Positions 20,839-33,540 of a stretch of DNA of 64,000 nucleotides are shown piece by piece. The DNA comes from Liquidambar formosana (lineage: Eukaryota; Streptophyta; Magnoliopsida; Saxifragales; Altingiaceae), in assembly GCA_039720395.1 (NCBI GenBank), contig CM077831.1:19212982-19276981 (forward strand), in the 5' to 3' direction. Numbering within the stretch: position 1 is the stretch's first letter; each line of letters starts with the position of its first letter. A program made the position numbers and the translations under genes. The notes beneath the pieces are model-generated. The model searched no databases. It was not told the DNA's origin and saw only the letters and a list, made by a program, of their open reading frames with translations.

Positions 20839-22611
20839 AACACAATAAAAGTGATTTCACATTTCAACACATCATAGAAAGCTCTCATGCAAAACCTTAC
20901 TTAACAAAACGGATAATTATCCTCAGAAAAGGATAATCTCTCCAAAAACCCTATAAAATCCACTCTATGAATGCAAACCTAGCATGATTCAATTATATGC
21001 AGCATATATAGAATGACTATGATGAAAAACAACTCAAAAAGTTAAGCTAAACATGTTATATGAAACTTGTGTGAATTTAGGGTTACCAAAACCCTAATTT
21101 CACAACTATGCATTAAAACCTATGAAACGACTCTAACACATGCTCAAATTATCATGAATATCATTCATATTATATATATTAACTAACAGGAGCATCAACT
21201 CATGACAATTATCACAGCAACTAAGATATATGAACTATGCATGATTTAAGAAGAGAGAAAAGATAATACCTTCAAAACCTTAGTAAACTAAAGACTATCA
21301 GGCATATAAGACCATGAATCATCTTAAAATCATTTATATCACATCATAAAAGCATTGAATTAACCTAACATGTGGAACTGCAATATGCACTAGAACTATC
21401 ATAGAAGAAGAAGGAGAAAAAGAAGAAGAAGACCTATACTCAGCAATGGAAAAGGGTGTTTACCTCTTGTAGAACCTCTCTTACCTTCAAAATCCTTGTT
21501 CTCTTGCTTGCCTAGGGTTGAAGAGCCTCCCCTTGATGTCCTTCTAGCTCTCCAAACTTGTAGCTCCTTCTCTCGATCTCTAAGTATAAAATGTACTTGC
21601 AGCCCCTTATGTGCTGAATATTATGTTCTTTATATAGAGGACTGACCTCATAAACTAATGGTTAAGATTAATTCATTAAATAATGATCCTAAGGCTATTA
21701 GAGACTTTCTTGGTGCTCAAACAACTCAAATTTACACAATCCTAGGAGGAAATAACTTGCAAGGGCAGAGGAATCCGTCATAGGAGGGAAGAAGGAGTCA
21801 GAAACCCAATCGAAGATGGACTCCTCGAGTGACCAACTAGGCCTGGATGGTTAGCCGTCTGGGCCTAGACGGCTGACCGTCCAGCCCCAGACGGTTACCC
21901 GAGGGTCCTCTTCAGTCCACTCCGGTTTTGACTCCTAATCGCTTTAGAAGTCCTACAAGGGTCAAATTAAGTCCGATTTTGATGAAATAAAAGCCAAAAC
22001 GACCGTGTTTCGAAGGGGAACACATTTTTAGGCATTTTAGGATAGAAATCCTTAACCATGGGTGCATGGTTAGGTTTTACAAAGATGGCTAACCATGGTG
22101 CACCACCGTCGTAAAGCTTGGGTTTGCACACAAGGTTAAACCAAATGCTTTCCAAATCAAAATTTAACCTTTTTAAACATGTCTAGGATGTAAATAAAGC
22201 CCAATTGAAGTAAAATTAGAGAAAATTGAGTAGTTCTTGTGAGTCAATTTAAGCAAACCAAGAAAGGGTCTTTTAGCCAACCTGAACCGTTATGAGCCGA
22301 CTTGATCTTAAACCATTAGTTCATGAAATTGAACCTATATATAGACTCTATATAACCATATGAACTCAAAGGAATGACTCAGGATTCCTTTCAAGGTCAA
22401 ATGGAAAATATACGACTTAAAAGACGATTATGCTCTCAAAGTCGCAAAAGCTCTTATTGACTATTGAAATGAACTCCAAATCACTTCAAAATTCATACAC
22501 ATGATATTCAATGCCATAGAAACTCAATGCAAAAGACTAGACTCGAAAAGGACTCAAAATCCTACATAAAATGATATACCCTAACTAAGGTGACAAAAAT
22601 GGGGTGTGACA
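20839..22611 (-). repeat. Solo LTR B, 5' part
   Basis: Continuation of 2215-3521. Its 5' end on the minus strand is TGTCACACCCC at 22611. It contains a TATA-like CTATATAAAG (minus strand, about 21630-21645) and, some 190 bp further upstream, the GGCCT palindrome cassette 21831-21903. The right flank is GGGAC (22612-22616). Confidence 0.82.
21831..21903. promoter_or_regulatory. Palindrome cassette in U3 of solo LTR B
   Basis: A GC-rich run of inverted repeats: arms AGCCGTCT/AGACGGCT around GGGCCT, and ACCGTC/GACGGT around CAGCCCCA. It begins GACCAACTAGGCCTGG and ends TTACCCGAG. The same frame of motifs occurs at 8567-8617 upstream of the antisense gene of element N. Confidence 0.5.
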
Positions 22612-23501
22612 GGGACTTAGCAGTGTTTTCCTTTCTTTTAGTCCTGAGTTGCTTGCGGTCCTAAGTAGGGATGACAGCTATGTTCCTGAATCCGAGTATT
22701 TTTCTGTTCCAGGTAGGAACCCTTGTGTTCCCAAAGAAGAGGCTACTTTCTATCCTTGCGAGGTTGCGAAGGTGTAGTGTTGTCCTCTTGGAGGTTGGGT
22801 TTAAATACTCTGTTTCTGCACAAAGACTCCTGCGAGAGTAGTCGGTAATTGATGGAATTAATGTAAATTGGACATGAATCACATGCATTGGGTATTATGC
22901 ATTATTTACTTTAAGTTATGGATTATAATTTGATTTGAATTCTTTTTAATGTATTCGGTTAGTATATTTTGATTTAAATGATATAATTAGATTTTATTTA
23001 TATTATTGCTTTAGTTTACTATGTTAAATTGTATCTACTGAGTCATCGGACTCACGCCTATTATTTTAAATGTTTTTAAGATAATCCAGGGATTGGTTTT
23101 TGCTATCATAGGCGGAAGATGCTCTTAATGGAAATTTCATTATGTTAATTATTAATGTATTTTCATGGGAAGGAATATGTATTAATTTAGTTTTCATTTG
23201 GACCAATGGCCAATGTAAATGTAAATTAGACCAGGGTTGTAATTTTAATTATTTCATGTTGTATACGTGGAATGCGATGCATGGGATGATACCACTTGTA
23301 TGGATGACAGGAAATTTTTATGAAAATGAATTTTATAACAGGTTTCATGATGGTATGTCCCATCTACGGATGGGTCATGCTCGAAAAACTTTAAAATGGT
23401 TAAGATTTTGACACATGTCATCTACGTTTTATCAAAGGATTTATTAAACAAAACTTGATTTATTATATTTGATCACGACTTAATTAATTTGGGTTGTGAC
23501 A
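22612..23501 (-). repeat. LTR C1, 5' part
   Basis: On the minus strand it starts TGTCACAACCCAAATTAATT at 23501. It matches LTR C2 (61928-62760) inversely over its whole length, with visible divergence, so the family is old. The first five bases after it are CCTAC. The segmental copy at 42815-42825 reads CCTACTAC without an LTR, so LTR C1 inserted after the segmental duplication or into one copy of it. Confidence 0.75.
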
Positions 23502-23689
23502 CCTACTACTCTACCTTTGATTTCACGTCACATCATGGAAGGTTCTTCTAAGGGCTGTTAAGGAGGTCTAATAGCATTGCCCTTTTTGCTATACACAACA
23601 CAAATGAGAAAGCCCACATATGTGACAAATCACTTATATCTCTATTTTGGCCTATTGGGTTTTAATAAAACTGTTTCTTGAATCTAAAA

Positions 23690-23718
23690 TTTGTGTGTGT
23701 GTGTGTGTGTGTGTGTGT

Positions 23719-23750
<32 letters not shown>
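23690..23750. repeat. (GT)n(GA)n microsatellite
   Basis: Compound dinucleotide run of TGTG followed by GAGA. The counterpart in copy 2 is at 43045-43125, where a TA run is inserted between the two. Confidence 0.95.
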
Positions 23751-25087
23751 CCTCATCTAATTCCAGTGGATAAAAGACTCCAAGGAAAGGTATACAAAAA
23801 TAGAAAGCAAAGGAGCCTTATGGGTCTACCCTTTGCCATTTAGATCATGATGATTGAAAAGTGTATTTCACACATACAATCTTGCTCTTTGGAAAAAGCT
23901 TGTTTCCATTTATACAAAAATGTTTTCATCCCCCATTGACAGTAACATGCCTAGCTAGCTCCCACTAACCTTTATTTTTGCATCTTAGAGAAGGTGGTGT
24001 GTGAGGCAATAGAGGCTTTTCTTTAACATATTTTGAGTGGGTCCCTCCGTTAGAAGATTATGGGAAGTTAGACTTTGGTTGGTGGAATCTATAGAAAACA
24101 CCGAGAGAGGATCCTCTACTTGGATGCTTGGGTAATCTAACGGCTAAAAAAGACAAACACACTTATAGGATGGGAGTTGAGCCTTTTAAAGTCGTTGGAT
24201 GCACCTAAGCAGAGGATTCTGGCTCGAAACCTAGAAACCACTGGTTAAATCACGAATTCCAACTAGTAAAGAGTGTGTATTGTGAGAGTGAAACAAGTGT
24301 GTGAGTGATATGAGAGTGTAAGTGTAGACACCCCATTTTCATCCCCTAATACTTAAGCTTTCTACCTTAGGAGCATTATCACATGTAGAGAATTACATTA
24401 TTTTGGCACTAAATCTTTTTAGTTAAGCTCTATACATCCCAAAGAATCCATTGTATCTTCCAGGGTTCAATTTGGTTAAGTCTTGATAACTAATAAGAAC
24501 TTTTGCGACTTGGAGGGCATTTATGTCATTTCACTTAGATATTTCTTATTTGACATCCAATTCTCACCAAATTCATCCCAAGATGATCCTAATGACCTTA
24601 GGATGTCATTTATAGGCTTGGTTTAAAATTTGGTTAAGTTTGGAGACGATTTGCTTAAGGATGGTCCAAAGTAAGCTCGGTTTGACTCCGTTCGTCGGCT
24701 CTTCTTATAATTGCTTCTTAATTTGATCCAATTGAGTCCAATTAATACTTTATTAATGTCAATTGGGTCTTAATTAAGTTGTATTAATCGCTGGAATTAT
24801 TTTTGGGAGAGTTTGATTGCAACTAGGACTCCATTAGGGTTCAAACCCTAATGTTTTCCCGGTTAGTCTTAATTAATCTCTCTGAGCCATATGGGCTTAA
24901 CCCTTGATTAATTGACCAAGTGTGGCTCAATTAAGATTTTTTTTAATCAGATTTTAAGTAGAGAATTGAGCTATGGTTGTTTTAAGTCCAAAATCAATGA
25001 ATTTGGACTCAAAATGGGCAAAATACATAGCATAAAAGGGAAAAAGTGCACAAAAGAGTACAAAAATGCACTAAAAGGGCTACTACT

Positions 25088-25300
25088 AGTCGTATGGCCA
25101 CCAAGGAAGGCCAAATGGCCACCAAGGGTGCCCAGTTGTCCTTTGATGGAGTTAAATGCACAAAAGAAGGCAAAAATTCACCAAAAAGGCTATTGATGGT
25201 CATATGGCCACTAAGAGAGGCCAAATGGCCACCAAATGAAGGCCAAACGGCCACCCAAGGTGCCCAAATGGCCACCAAGGGTGCCCGTTGGTCACTGATG
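25088..25300 (+). repeat. TGGCCACCAAGG tandem units in U3 of LTR D
   Basis: Around nine copies of an ATGGCCACCAAGG-like core, separated by AGGCCAA and GTGCCC stretches. Each core contains the palindrome TGGCCA. The array ends about 170 bp upstream of the TATA box. Confidence 0.75.
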
Positions 25301-25470
25301 TATTTTTTACCCTAGTATGAGCTCAATAGACTCATTCTCTTGCTAGAATTCGAATTTCTTCCAAATTTTTAAAGTGTTTGAGATAGGAACCAGCTCTTGG
25401 GAGTGTTTTAGAGCCCTTGGATCATCCCTAGCTAGATCCAATCTTAGCTATTCATTCCACCCACCTTTCA

Positions 25471-25480
25471 CTATAAATAC
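25471..25480 (+). promoter_or_regulatory. TATA box of LTR D
   Basis: CTATAAATAC about 1150 bp from the LTR start, followed by a pyrimidine-rich CTTCATTCATTCTC leader. The same decamer is the TATA box of element N. Confidence 0.55.
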
Positions 25481-26474
25481 GGGTCCTCCCTTCATTCATT
25501 CTCTACCAAGTCTTAGTAGAGTACTCCTAAGAAAATGAAGAGCTTGAGTCCTTGAGTGTGGGGTGAACATTCCTATTAGTATCCCTTTGCTTGAGACTCA
25601 TTCCAAAGAAGAGCTTGGCTCAAAAGTTAATGGGGAACATTCCTATTAGTACCTTCTAACTTGCAACCCATTCTAAAGCTTGAAGTCGCGGAAGCTCTGA
25701 CCAACTTACGACTCCCTCCCCTGAGGCCATCACTAAAGCTTGAAAGCATCGAAACTCTGCCCAATTTTTGACTCAAAAACCCCAAGGTTGCAAATAGAAC
25801 TCTACCTCAGTTCTGTCAGGTATAATCTCTAAACTCCATTGCCATAATGTAGTTGTTTGTGTGATGATGCATGGTTCCATGAGTTTTATTGTTCATAGGA
25901 TTATATTAGGGTTTCGATCCTAAATCAAACAAGTTTTTAAACTAAAGTTGTTTGTTTCAAAGTGAGTTGTTTTTCAAAAACAAGTGTTTGATTATGGATT
26001 GGATTCTAGTAAAGTCCTACGAGGAGTGAAACTCTTCCCCCCAACATGGTTGTTTAAACTACGTGGACTTTGATCTTCATCAGAAGTACGTAGGCCGCTC
26101 ACTTGAGCCCAAGTCCAACATAGCTTAGTTTTTATCTTTTAATTTTCGTAGTTTTTAGTTATTGCATGGTTAAAATTAATTAAGCCCAATCAATAAATGA
26201 GACCGATTTATCAGGAGAAATTGGTGCCTACAGGCTGTGGCTCGAAACTTTCCTATTTCGTAACCTAGCCCTCGCATTTTTGTTTTTGGTTCAAGACTTG
26301 CCTATTTTCCATTAATGGAGTCAAATTTGTTGTTTTAAAATAAATCTTTTAGTGGTTTCCTCATACCCTAAAAATGAAGTGGCGACTCCTTTGCTTTTTG
26401 AAAACCCTTTTAAAAGTGGAACAGAAACTCGATTCCCCCCCCCCCCCGAGTCAATTTCCAACATCCACAGTAAG

Positions 26475-27205
26475 CCTATAATGTGTTTGTTGTGCACTGT
26501 GCATTGAAAGTTTGTGTGAGTGAATAAGTGATTCACTTTTGTGTATAATGTGAAGTGTGCGCGAATAAAAGTGAGTGGTGTGCTAATCATGTAAAGATCT
26601 AAGTCTGGCTTGTGAAAAGTGTGGGTTTGTAGCTGGGGAGTGGCCGGGGAGGAAGTTCAATTAGAGTCTGTTTGGTTCTTGCATGGAATTTCCATGTCTC
26701 CATTCATACTTCATTGAAGAAAATTTTTTTATGTAATAGATAGGATATAATCAATGTAGGAATTCAAGTTTGAAATGCCACTGTTTTAAAATTTACACTG
26801 TCATTTATGGTAATGGCTGACATTCCCTTAAATTGAAACAATTCTAGGAGGATTGAAGTTGAAACCAAATATGCACTGCGAAACCAAAATTTTGCAGTGC
26901 ATATTTTGTTAACAAAATTTTTAGTGCCTTATCTATGATCAACTCCTCATTTTACCAATGATGAAACAAGTTTTAAATTTGAAGAATAGATCAAGTTATT
27001 TAAAAAACACCGTGGTCTTTTCTATAAAAATAAAAAATAAAAAAGATCATAATTTGTCAAAAAACCGTGATCTTTAGTCCAAATAGATCGCAATGAAAAA
27101 CCGTGATCTAATGTTGACACTTAACATCACATTAGAATAGATCACGTTTTTTTTCTTTAAAAAAATCTTAATCTATTGTAGAAATGATAAATTGGTATAT
27201 ACTCT
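26475..27205. other. Non-coding duplicated DNA with repeated ACCGTGATCT motif
   Basis: No gene. About 27000-27180 holds several copies of an ACCGTGATCT/AGATCAC motif in both directions, with A and T runs, also present in copy 2 at 45070-45230. It could be a short non-autonomous DNA element, but I found no clear ends. Confidence 0.35.
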
Positions 27206-27695
27206 CGCTTATAGTTATTAAACCTAGACTGAACCAGCTACCTATCTGGTTTCCGTTCTTTATATGGATCATTAAAGCATTAGCCTGCCTAAACTTGGTG
27301 AAAACGGTTGAACCGGTTATATTATGCAAGAACTAGTACTGTTTGGTTGGACCGATCTCTTATAGTGTTAAGTGCATTCAACTATTAAAGTCCCAAGCCT
27401 TCCAAACGTAGCAATTTGAGGAATTGAACCCTGTATTTATTTGTCAATTAAGCAACTCTATAAGTGACCTTTCGATTTATCCACATGATTTCCTTGTGAC
27501 ATAATGCAAAACTTATATTATTTAACGGCATTCAAACACATACACCTACAAAAAAGTCTTATAAGATACATTTGGACCATAAAAAATGGTGCTCGATTTG
27601 AACCAATTGACCCATGGTTGAACTGGTTGAACCAGTGACCCAGTGATTCACTCCTTGGCCAGGGTCATTGTTCGGTTCAGGTTTAATAACTATGC
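27206..27695. mobile_element. Short non-autonomous DNA element with inverted ends
   Basis: The left end ATAGTTATTAAACCTAGACTGAACC is mirrored at the right by GGTTCAGGTTTAATAACTAT. The interior is rich in GGTTGAACCGGTT-like stretches, similar in style to the hAT insert at 46127. It is present in both segmental copies (45260-45780), so it predates the duplication. The target duplication is unclear. Confidence 0.45.
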
Positions 27696-28606
27696 TTGCT
27701 CATGAGTTACAATCTATCAATTGGATCTATTTTTTATTATTATAGGATTTATTATTATTATTATTATTATTAATTACAATAATAAAAAAAAATGGGTTTG
27801 TGTTGTAAAATGGAAAAGTTGGCTGGACACATAGCATAAATTGAATGAGGTGACAGAGAAAGGGATAGAAGATTTGGGTTCCACACACACATATGTGTGT
27901 ACAAAGGATTAATCGTGGTGGACACATTTCAACATTATATAATATATCTGTTTATTATAACCATCCCTTTTGTCCTACTAGTTCCTGGGTGGGGTTGGAC
28001 CGTGGGTTGAGTATTTTCCTATTTCAATTTGGCTTCTAGTTTCAACAAGTTTCCTTAGTGCACATTTGTTGAGTATTTTTGCTATATACACATACATGAG
28101 CAAAAACTTTCACCAATATCAATGAAATTTTTGTCAAAATTTTTTTTTTCTTATCAAGTATTGACATAAAAATTTGCTAAGTTTCGTTTTGAAAAATGTT
28201 AGTTAATATTGATAAATATGAGCAAATATTGGTAAATATTGAGGCAGATAGTGTTGATGACTAATCTTATATCATATCTTTAGTAATGTTTATTTATGAA
28301 CTTTAGGATTGTAAATGATATATTTTTCATAGTTATGTGACTTTAAAATGCTATATCAGAGTAATTAGTTTAAGTTTAAAATTTGATTTTTGTTTTGATA
28401 CAGATCATAAGATAACTTTGATTATGAGCAAAAGAGGAGGGAAGAGGAAGGATTTTCTTTAGGTCCAATTCTATTATAATAGGGCTTGTACCTTGCAATC
28501 TGATATGTATATAGTACTTGAGTTTTTTCAGACATTTATTTGGACATTCAACACCAAGGACATGTACAAATTGCTATAGTTGGGTATTGTCTTAGGGATG
28601 CACAAA
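27696..28606. other. Non-coding duplicated DNA
   Basis: AT-rich, with a TTA microsatellite (27750-27775). It matches 48806-48995 and 50500-51180 of copy 2. No gene recognised. Confidence 0.5.
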
Positions 28607-30990
28607 TAGTTTTTTGGCCTATCTATACTAACTTCCCCCATTGTCTATTCAATACCTTTTGGATTTTTGCGATTCGAGTTATGTGGATTGCCACTGTTAC
28701 TATTCAAGGTTGGCTTGTGAATTTATTTGCAAGAATGGGGTCGCAAAAGCGAGTGAATAGTGCTATATGGGGAAGAAGCAACCACAGGCGAAAATCTTTA
28801 GCTCTTTCTCTCTCTAAAATCAAAGAAGCACTTGATTTCTTTCATTTTCCTTACAATTTTTCCATTCTTTATTGCATTTTCTTGCTTGAATAATTGATTT
28901 TCTAGTGAGATTTACATCATTTTCCATCAGTGTGCACTTCAGTTGTTGAGTCCCTGTGGTTATGAACAAGTCGAGTCTTATGGTGTTCTATAGGTAATGA
29001 AAAGCAAAGATAGATAGGGAATAAATATATAATGAATAGTAACTAACATTACCAATCGATACCGATATGCCTCATTAGCTCCACCTGAGGTGTCTTTGGA
29101 CACAGATCTTTAGAGAGTGAAATTCCATGTTTGAAAGGTTTTCTTATAAGAATTATGTATCGCGAACCGCATTAATACCTTATCTATATATGCAGTTTGA
29201 GATAAACCTAACATTCTATTCTTAGAATTATGAAAAGATAGGTTTTGCTAAAGTTTTTTTTTTCCTCCCACTTTTGGCTTTATGATAGAGTAGGAAATAT
29301 ATAGAAGACCAAAAGAACACAAAATAGGTTATCATGTAATCATTATTGCTGGTTATGCGACCAACGATGAAGGTGTCAACTTCTGGATAGTAAAAAATAG
29401 CCATGGTGAGAAGTAGGGACTTGGAGGTTATGGAAAAATCATTTGTAACTCAAGCCTTCTTCTTTGTGAACCTCCTCTTAAGTTGCACCCCATATTCCCA
29501 GCTCTTTTATGTGAGATATTCTTTTTTCTAATTTTTTTTACTTGCATTTGTCTTTTCTTGCACTGAAATTGTCTTCTTTTTTTCCTAAAAAATGACTTAA
29601 TTTTTATGCACTTTTCTCATTTTATATTATCTTACTATTTCGAAAGATGGGATTATGAGGCTAAAGTATCACTATTTGAGGATAGTTTCTTAAAGGTTAT
29701 AGATATGATGTTTTTGTGCTAGAGACAGTTTTTTAGAGGTTTTCGGAGATATAGGCATATGATACTCTCTTTTTTTCCCTTCTTTTCTTGTAATTATGCT
29801 TCCTTACACTAAATTTTTTCCTTTTCCCTAAAAGTGTTGAGGCTTGAAGAACATTCCTCATTTCATATTACTTTACTATTTAGAAAGAAGAGATTCACTA
29901 CTTGAAAATTGTTTTTATTTGAAGGTGATAAATATGGTGTTGTTTCATGTTTAAGAGAACAAAAGGCATTAAAAGTTTCAATGTCAATCTATTAAACATG
30001 TAAAAAAAACATTAATATAATATACACTTAACATTTATTATTTTTATATGTTTTATTATATTATATAATAGTTTTTTTTTAATCTTATTTTATATCTATT
30101 TATATGTTACAAGTGTAAAAAAAAAAAAATTATAGAAGAGAATATCCTTAAATATTATTTTTATAATATTTAGAATATCGATGAACTAAAAAAATTAAAC
30201 CCGTCACATGAAAAATTAATCCAAAAATCCAAATATAATTTTTTTTTTATTCCTACTAAATAAAAGACATTATTAATTCCTTACAGAACAATAGCTTTTT
30301 TTTCAAAATATATTTCTTTTATATATGTTTTTTTTTTTAAAAAAAAAAATTAGACAGAAAATATCACGTGCAACACATGTGGTCAACTACTAATAATATT
30401 TAAAAAAAAAATTTTAAAAAAAAGGATACAAAGGTAAAGCATTTTATCAAGAATGGCCTTAAAATTTACAAAATAAAATAAAATAATTTGTGATGGACAA
30501 ACAAATTTCTTAATATATAAGAATTTCAAAGGAATTCCCCCCCCCCCCCAAAAAAAAAAAATCTAAAACAAACTATACTAATATATACTATTTATATATA
30601 TATATATAAGGTATAAAAGAATGGATATTAGAAAAACTTTTAATTGACTATTATAGCCCTATTATTTTTTATTTTTATTATTAAATATAAAAGTATAAGT
30701 GTTGAAAAAATTATTGATTGACTATTATAGCCCTATTAAATATTTAAGAAACATAAATAATCTTACTTCAATTAATTTTTCAAAAAAAGGATTAAAAGTT
30801 TGAATGTCAATTACATATCTATTATACATGTAAGAGACATTAATATAACATAAACTTAATGTCAATGTTTTTACTTTTTATATCTATATGTTTTATTATA
30901 TTATATTATAGTTTATTTTATTTTATCTTATTTTATATCGATTTATATATTAAAAGTGTCAAAAAAAAAATTATAGACGAGAATATCCTT
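28607..30990. repeat. 2.4 kb tandem duplication inside copy 1, unit 1
   Basis: Begins AATAGTTTTTTGGCCTATC; the next unit begins AATAGTTTTTTGGTCTATA at 30991. The unit holds a 5'-UTR-like CT-rich stretch (28800-28880), a cysteine-protease relic (29293-29517) and AT-rich DNA. An ATG-started 117-codon frame at 28540-28893 crosses its left border; it is not conserved as a frame in the other copies, so I do not call it a gene. Confidence 0.75.
29293..29517 (+). pseudogene. Papain-type cysteine protease relic, copy 1
   Basis: The plus-strand frame carries the C-terminal signature of family C1A: GYHV...AGYATNDEGVNFWIVKNSHGEK, stop, then GLGGYGKI. The His of the catalytic pair (normally HAVVVVGYG) and the Asn of KNS are visible. 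The Trp of the usual SWG has become His, and the next conserved Trp position is a stop (TAG, 29414-29416). The active-site Cys region is not found upstream. It is a non-functional 3' fragment of a host protease gene, carried in the duplicated DNA. Confidence 0.72.
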
Positions 30991-33540
30991 AATAGTTTTT
31001 TGGTCTATATATACTAACTTCTCCCATTGTCTGTTTCATACCTTTTGGATTTTCGTGATTTGTGTTACGTGGGTTACCACGGTTACTATTCAAGATTGGC
31101 CTATGAATTGATTTGCAAGAATGGGGTCGCAAAAGTGAGTAAATAGTGCTACATGTGGAAGAAACAACCATGGGTGAACAGCTTTAGCTCTTTCTCTCTC
31201 TAGAATCAAAGCAACGCTTGATTTCCTTCATTTTCCTTTCAATTTTTCCACTCTTTATTGCATTTTCTTGCTTGAATAATTGATTTTCCAGTGAGATTTA
31301 CATCATTTGCCATCAATGTGCGCTTCAGTTGTTGAGTCCCTATGGTTATAAACAAATCGAGTCTTATGGTGTTCTATAGATAATAAAAAGCAAAGATAGA
31401 TAGAGAATAAATATATAATGAATAGTAACTAACATTACCGATCGATACCGATATGCCTCATTAGCTCCACTTGAGCTATCTTAGGACATAGATCTTTAGA
31501 GAGTGGAATTCCATGTCTGAAAGGCTTTCTTATAAGAATTATGTATCGCAAACCGCATTAATACCTTATCTATATATGCAGCTTGAGATAAACATAACAT
31601 TCTATTCTTAGAATTATGAAATGGTAGGTTTTACTAAAGTTTTTTTTTTTTTTTTCTCCCACTTTTTGCTCTATGCTAGAGTAAGAAATATATAGAGGAC
31701 CCAAAGAACACAAAATAGGTTATCATGCAATCGTTGTTGCTAGCTATGCGACCAACGATGGAGGTGTCAACTTTTGTATAGTAAAAAACAGCCATAGTGA
31801 GAAGTGGGGACTTGGAGATTACGGAAAAATCATTCGTAACTCTATCCTTCTTCTTTATAAACCTCCTCTTAAGTTGCACCCCATATTCCCAGCTCTCTTA
31901 TGTGAGATACTCCTTTTTCTAATTTTCTTTACTTGCATTTGTCTTTTTTTGCACTGAAATTGTCTTCTTTTTTTCCTTAAAAATGACTCAATTTTTATGC
32001 ACTTTTCTCATTTTATATTATCTTACATGCAGTTTCTAAAGATGGGATTATGAGGTTAAAGTATCACTACTTAAGGATAATTTTTTAAAGGTTGTAGATA
32101 TGATGTTTTCATGCTAGAGACAATTTTTTAGAGGTCTTCGGAGATATAGGCATATGATACTTTTTTCTTTTTTTTTTTCTTTCTTTTATTGTAATTGTGC
32201 TTCCTGGCACTAAATTTTTTCCTTTTCTCTAATAGTGTCGAGGCTTGAAGAACATTCCTCATTTCATATCACTTTACTATTTAGAGAGATGAGATTCACT
32301 ACTTGAAGATTGTTTTTATTTGAAGGTAATAAATATAGTATTGTTTCATATTCAAGAGAACAAAAAGCATTAAAAGTTTCAATGTCAATCTATTAAACCT
32401 ATAAAAAAACATTAATATAATATACACTTAATATTTATTATTTCTATTTATTATTTTTATCTGTTTTATTATATTATATCATAGTTTATTTATTTTATCT
32501 TATTTTACATCTATTTATATATTACAAGTGTCAAACAAAATTATAGATGAGAATATCCTCAATAATTATTTTTATAATATTTAGAATATCGATGAACTAT
32601 CAAAAAATTAAACCTGCCACACGAAAAATTAATCCCAAAATCCTAATAGAATTTTTTTTATCTTTCTTTATTCCTACTAAAACTAAAGTATCAATACTAA
32701 AACTAAAGTTTCAATATAAATAAAATATTATTTTTTTAAGATTATTTATACCAGTCAAATAACTATAAAAGGTATCTCAATATAAGATTTCACTTTTTTT
32801 TTCTTTTTTCTTTTTTTTGTTGTAGTCATCCAAATAAAAGATACTATTGATTCCTAACAGAACAATAGCTTTTTTTTCAAAATATATTTCTTTCATATAT
32901 GTTTAAAAAAAAAATCAAACAAAAAATTTCACGTGTAACGCATGTGGTGAACTACTAATAACATTAAAAATAAAAAATAAAAAAAAGATACAAGGGTAAA
33001 GCGTTTTACCAAGAATGGACTTAAAATTTATAAAATAAAATAAAATAATTTGTGATGGGCAAACAAATTTCTTAATAAATAAGAATTTCAAAGTTATTAA
33101 ACACCAAATAAGCCAAGGATAGTCTCCTCAAAATCTAAAATATACTGTACTAATATATACTATTTATATATATATAAGCTATAAAAGAATGGACATTGGA
33201 AAAACTTTTAATTGACTATTATAACCCTATTATTTTTTTATTATTAAATATAAAAGTATGAATGTTGAAAAAATTATTGATTGACTGTTATAGCCCTATT
33301 AACTATTTAAAAAACATAAATAATCTTATTTCAAATAATTTTTTTAAAAAAAGAGATTAAAAGTTTGAATGTCAATTACATATCTATTATACATGTAAGA
33401 GACATTAATATAATATAAACTTAATGTTAATATTTTTATTTTTTATTTCTATCTGTTTTATTATATTATATTATAGTTTATTTTATTTTATCTTATTTCA
33501 TATTGATTTATATATTAAAAGTGTCAAAAAAAATCCTTAA
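30991..33540. repeat. 2.4 kb tandem duplication inside copy 1, unit 2
   Basis: Repeats 28607-30990 with point and indel differences. It is followed by a further degenerate partial copy of the AT-rich end (about 33541-33920). Copy 2 (51180-52500) has a single unit without the AT-rich tail, so the doubling happened only in copy 1. Confidence 0.7.
31685..31905 (+). pseudogene. Papain-type cysteine protease relic, copy 2
   Basis: Same fragment as at 29293. It reads YRGPKEHKIGYHAIVVASYATND, then KNSHSEKWGLGDYGKI. Here the second conserved Trp is kept and there is no stop at that place, but the GYG has become SYA and FW has become FC. HAIVV retains the catalytic His. No upstream protease exon. Confidence 0.72.

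Larger units (their letters stand above)
24323..26469 (+). mobile_element. Solo LTR D (gypsy-type)
   Basis: 2147 bp, TGTAGACACCCC...CATCCACA, flanked by GTAAG at 24318-24322 and 26470-26474. The paralogous site in copy 2 (GTAAG at 44537-44541) is empty, which proves an insertion of exactly this unit after the duplication. It contains a TATA box CTATAAATAC (25471-25480) and a run of TGGCCA-bearing tandem units (25088-25300) upstream of it. A C-run lies at 26435-26448. There is no internal region or second LTR. Two short frames on opposite strands within the tandem units (about 25000-25315) are artefacts of the repeat. Confidence 0.88.

Noticed and set aside
24912..25315. Three overlapping frames of 89-94 codons on both strands in LTR D
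   Set aside because: They come from the TGGCCACCAAGG tandem units, whose period keeps frames open.
28540..28893. 117-codon plus-strand frame
   Set aside because: Not conserved as a frame in the paralogous DNA at 31000 and 51150; no domain recognised.
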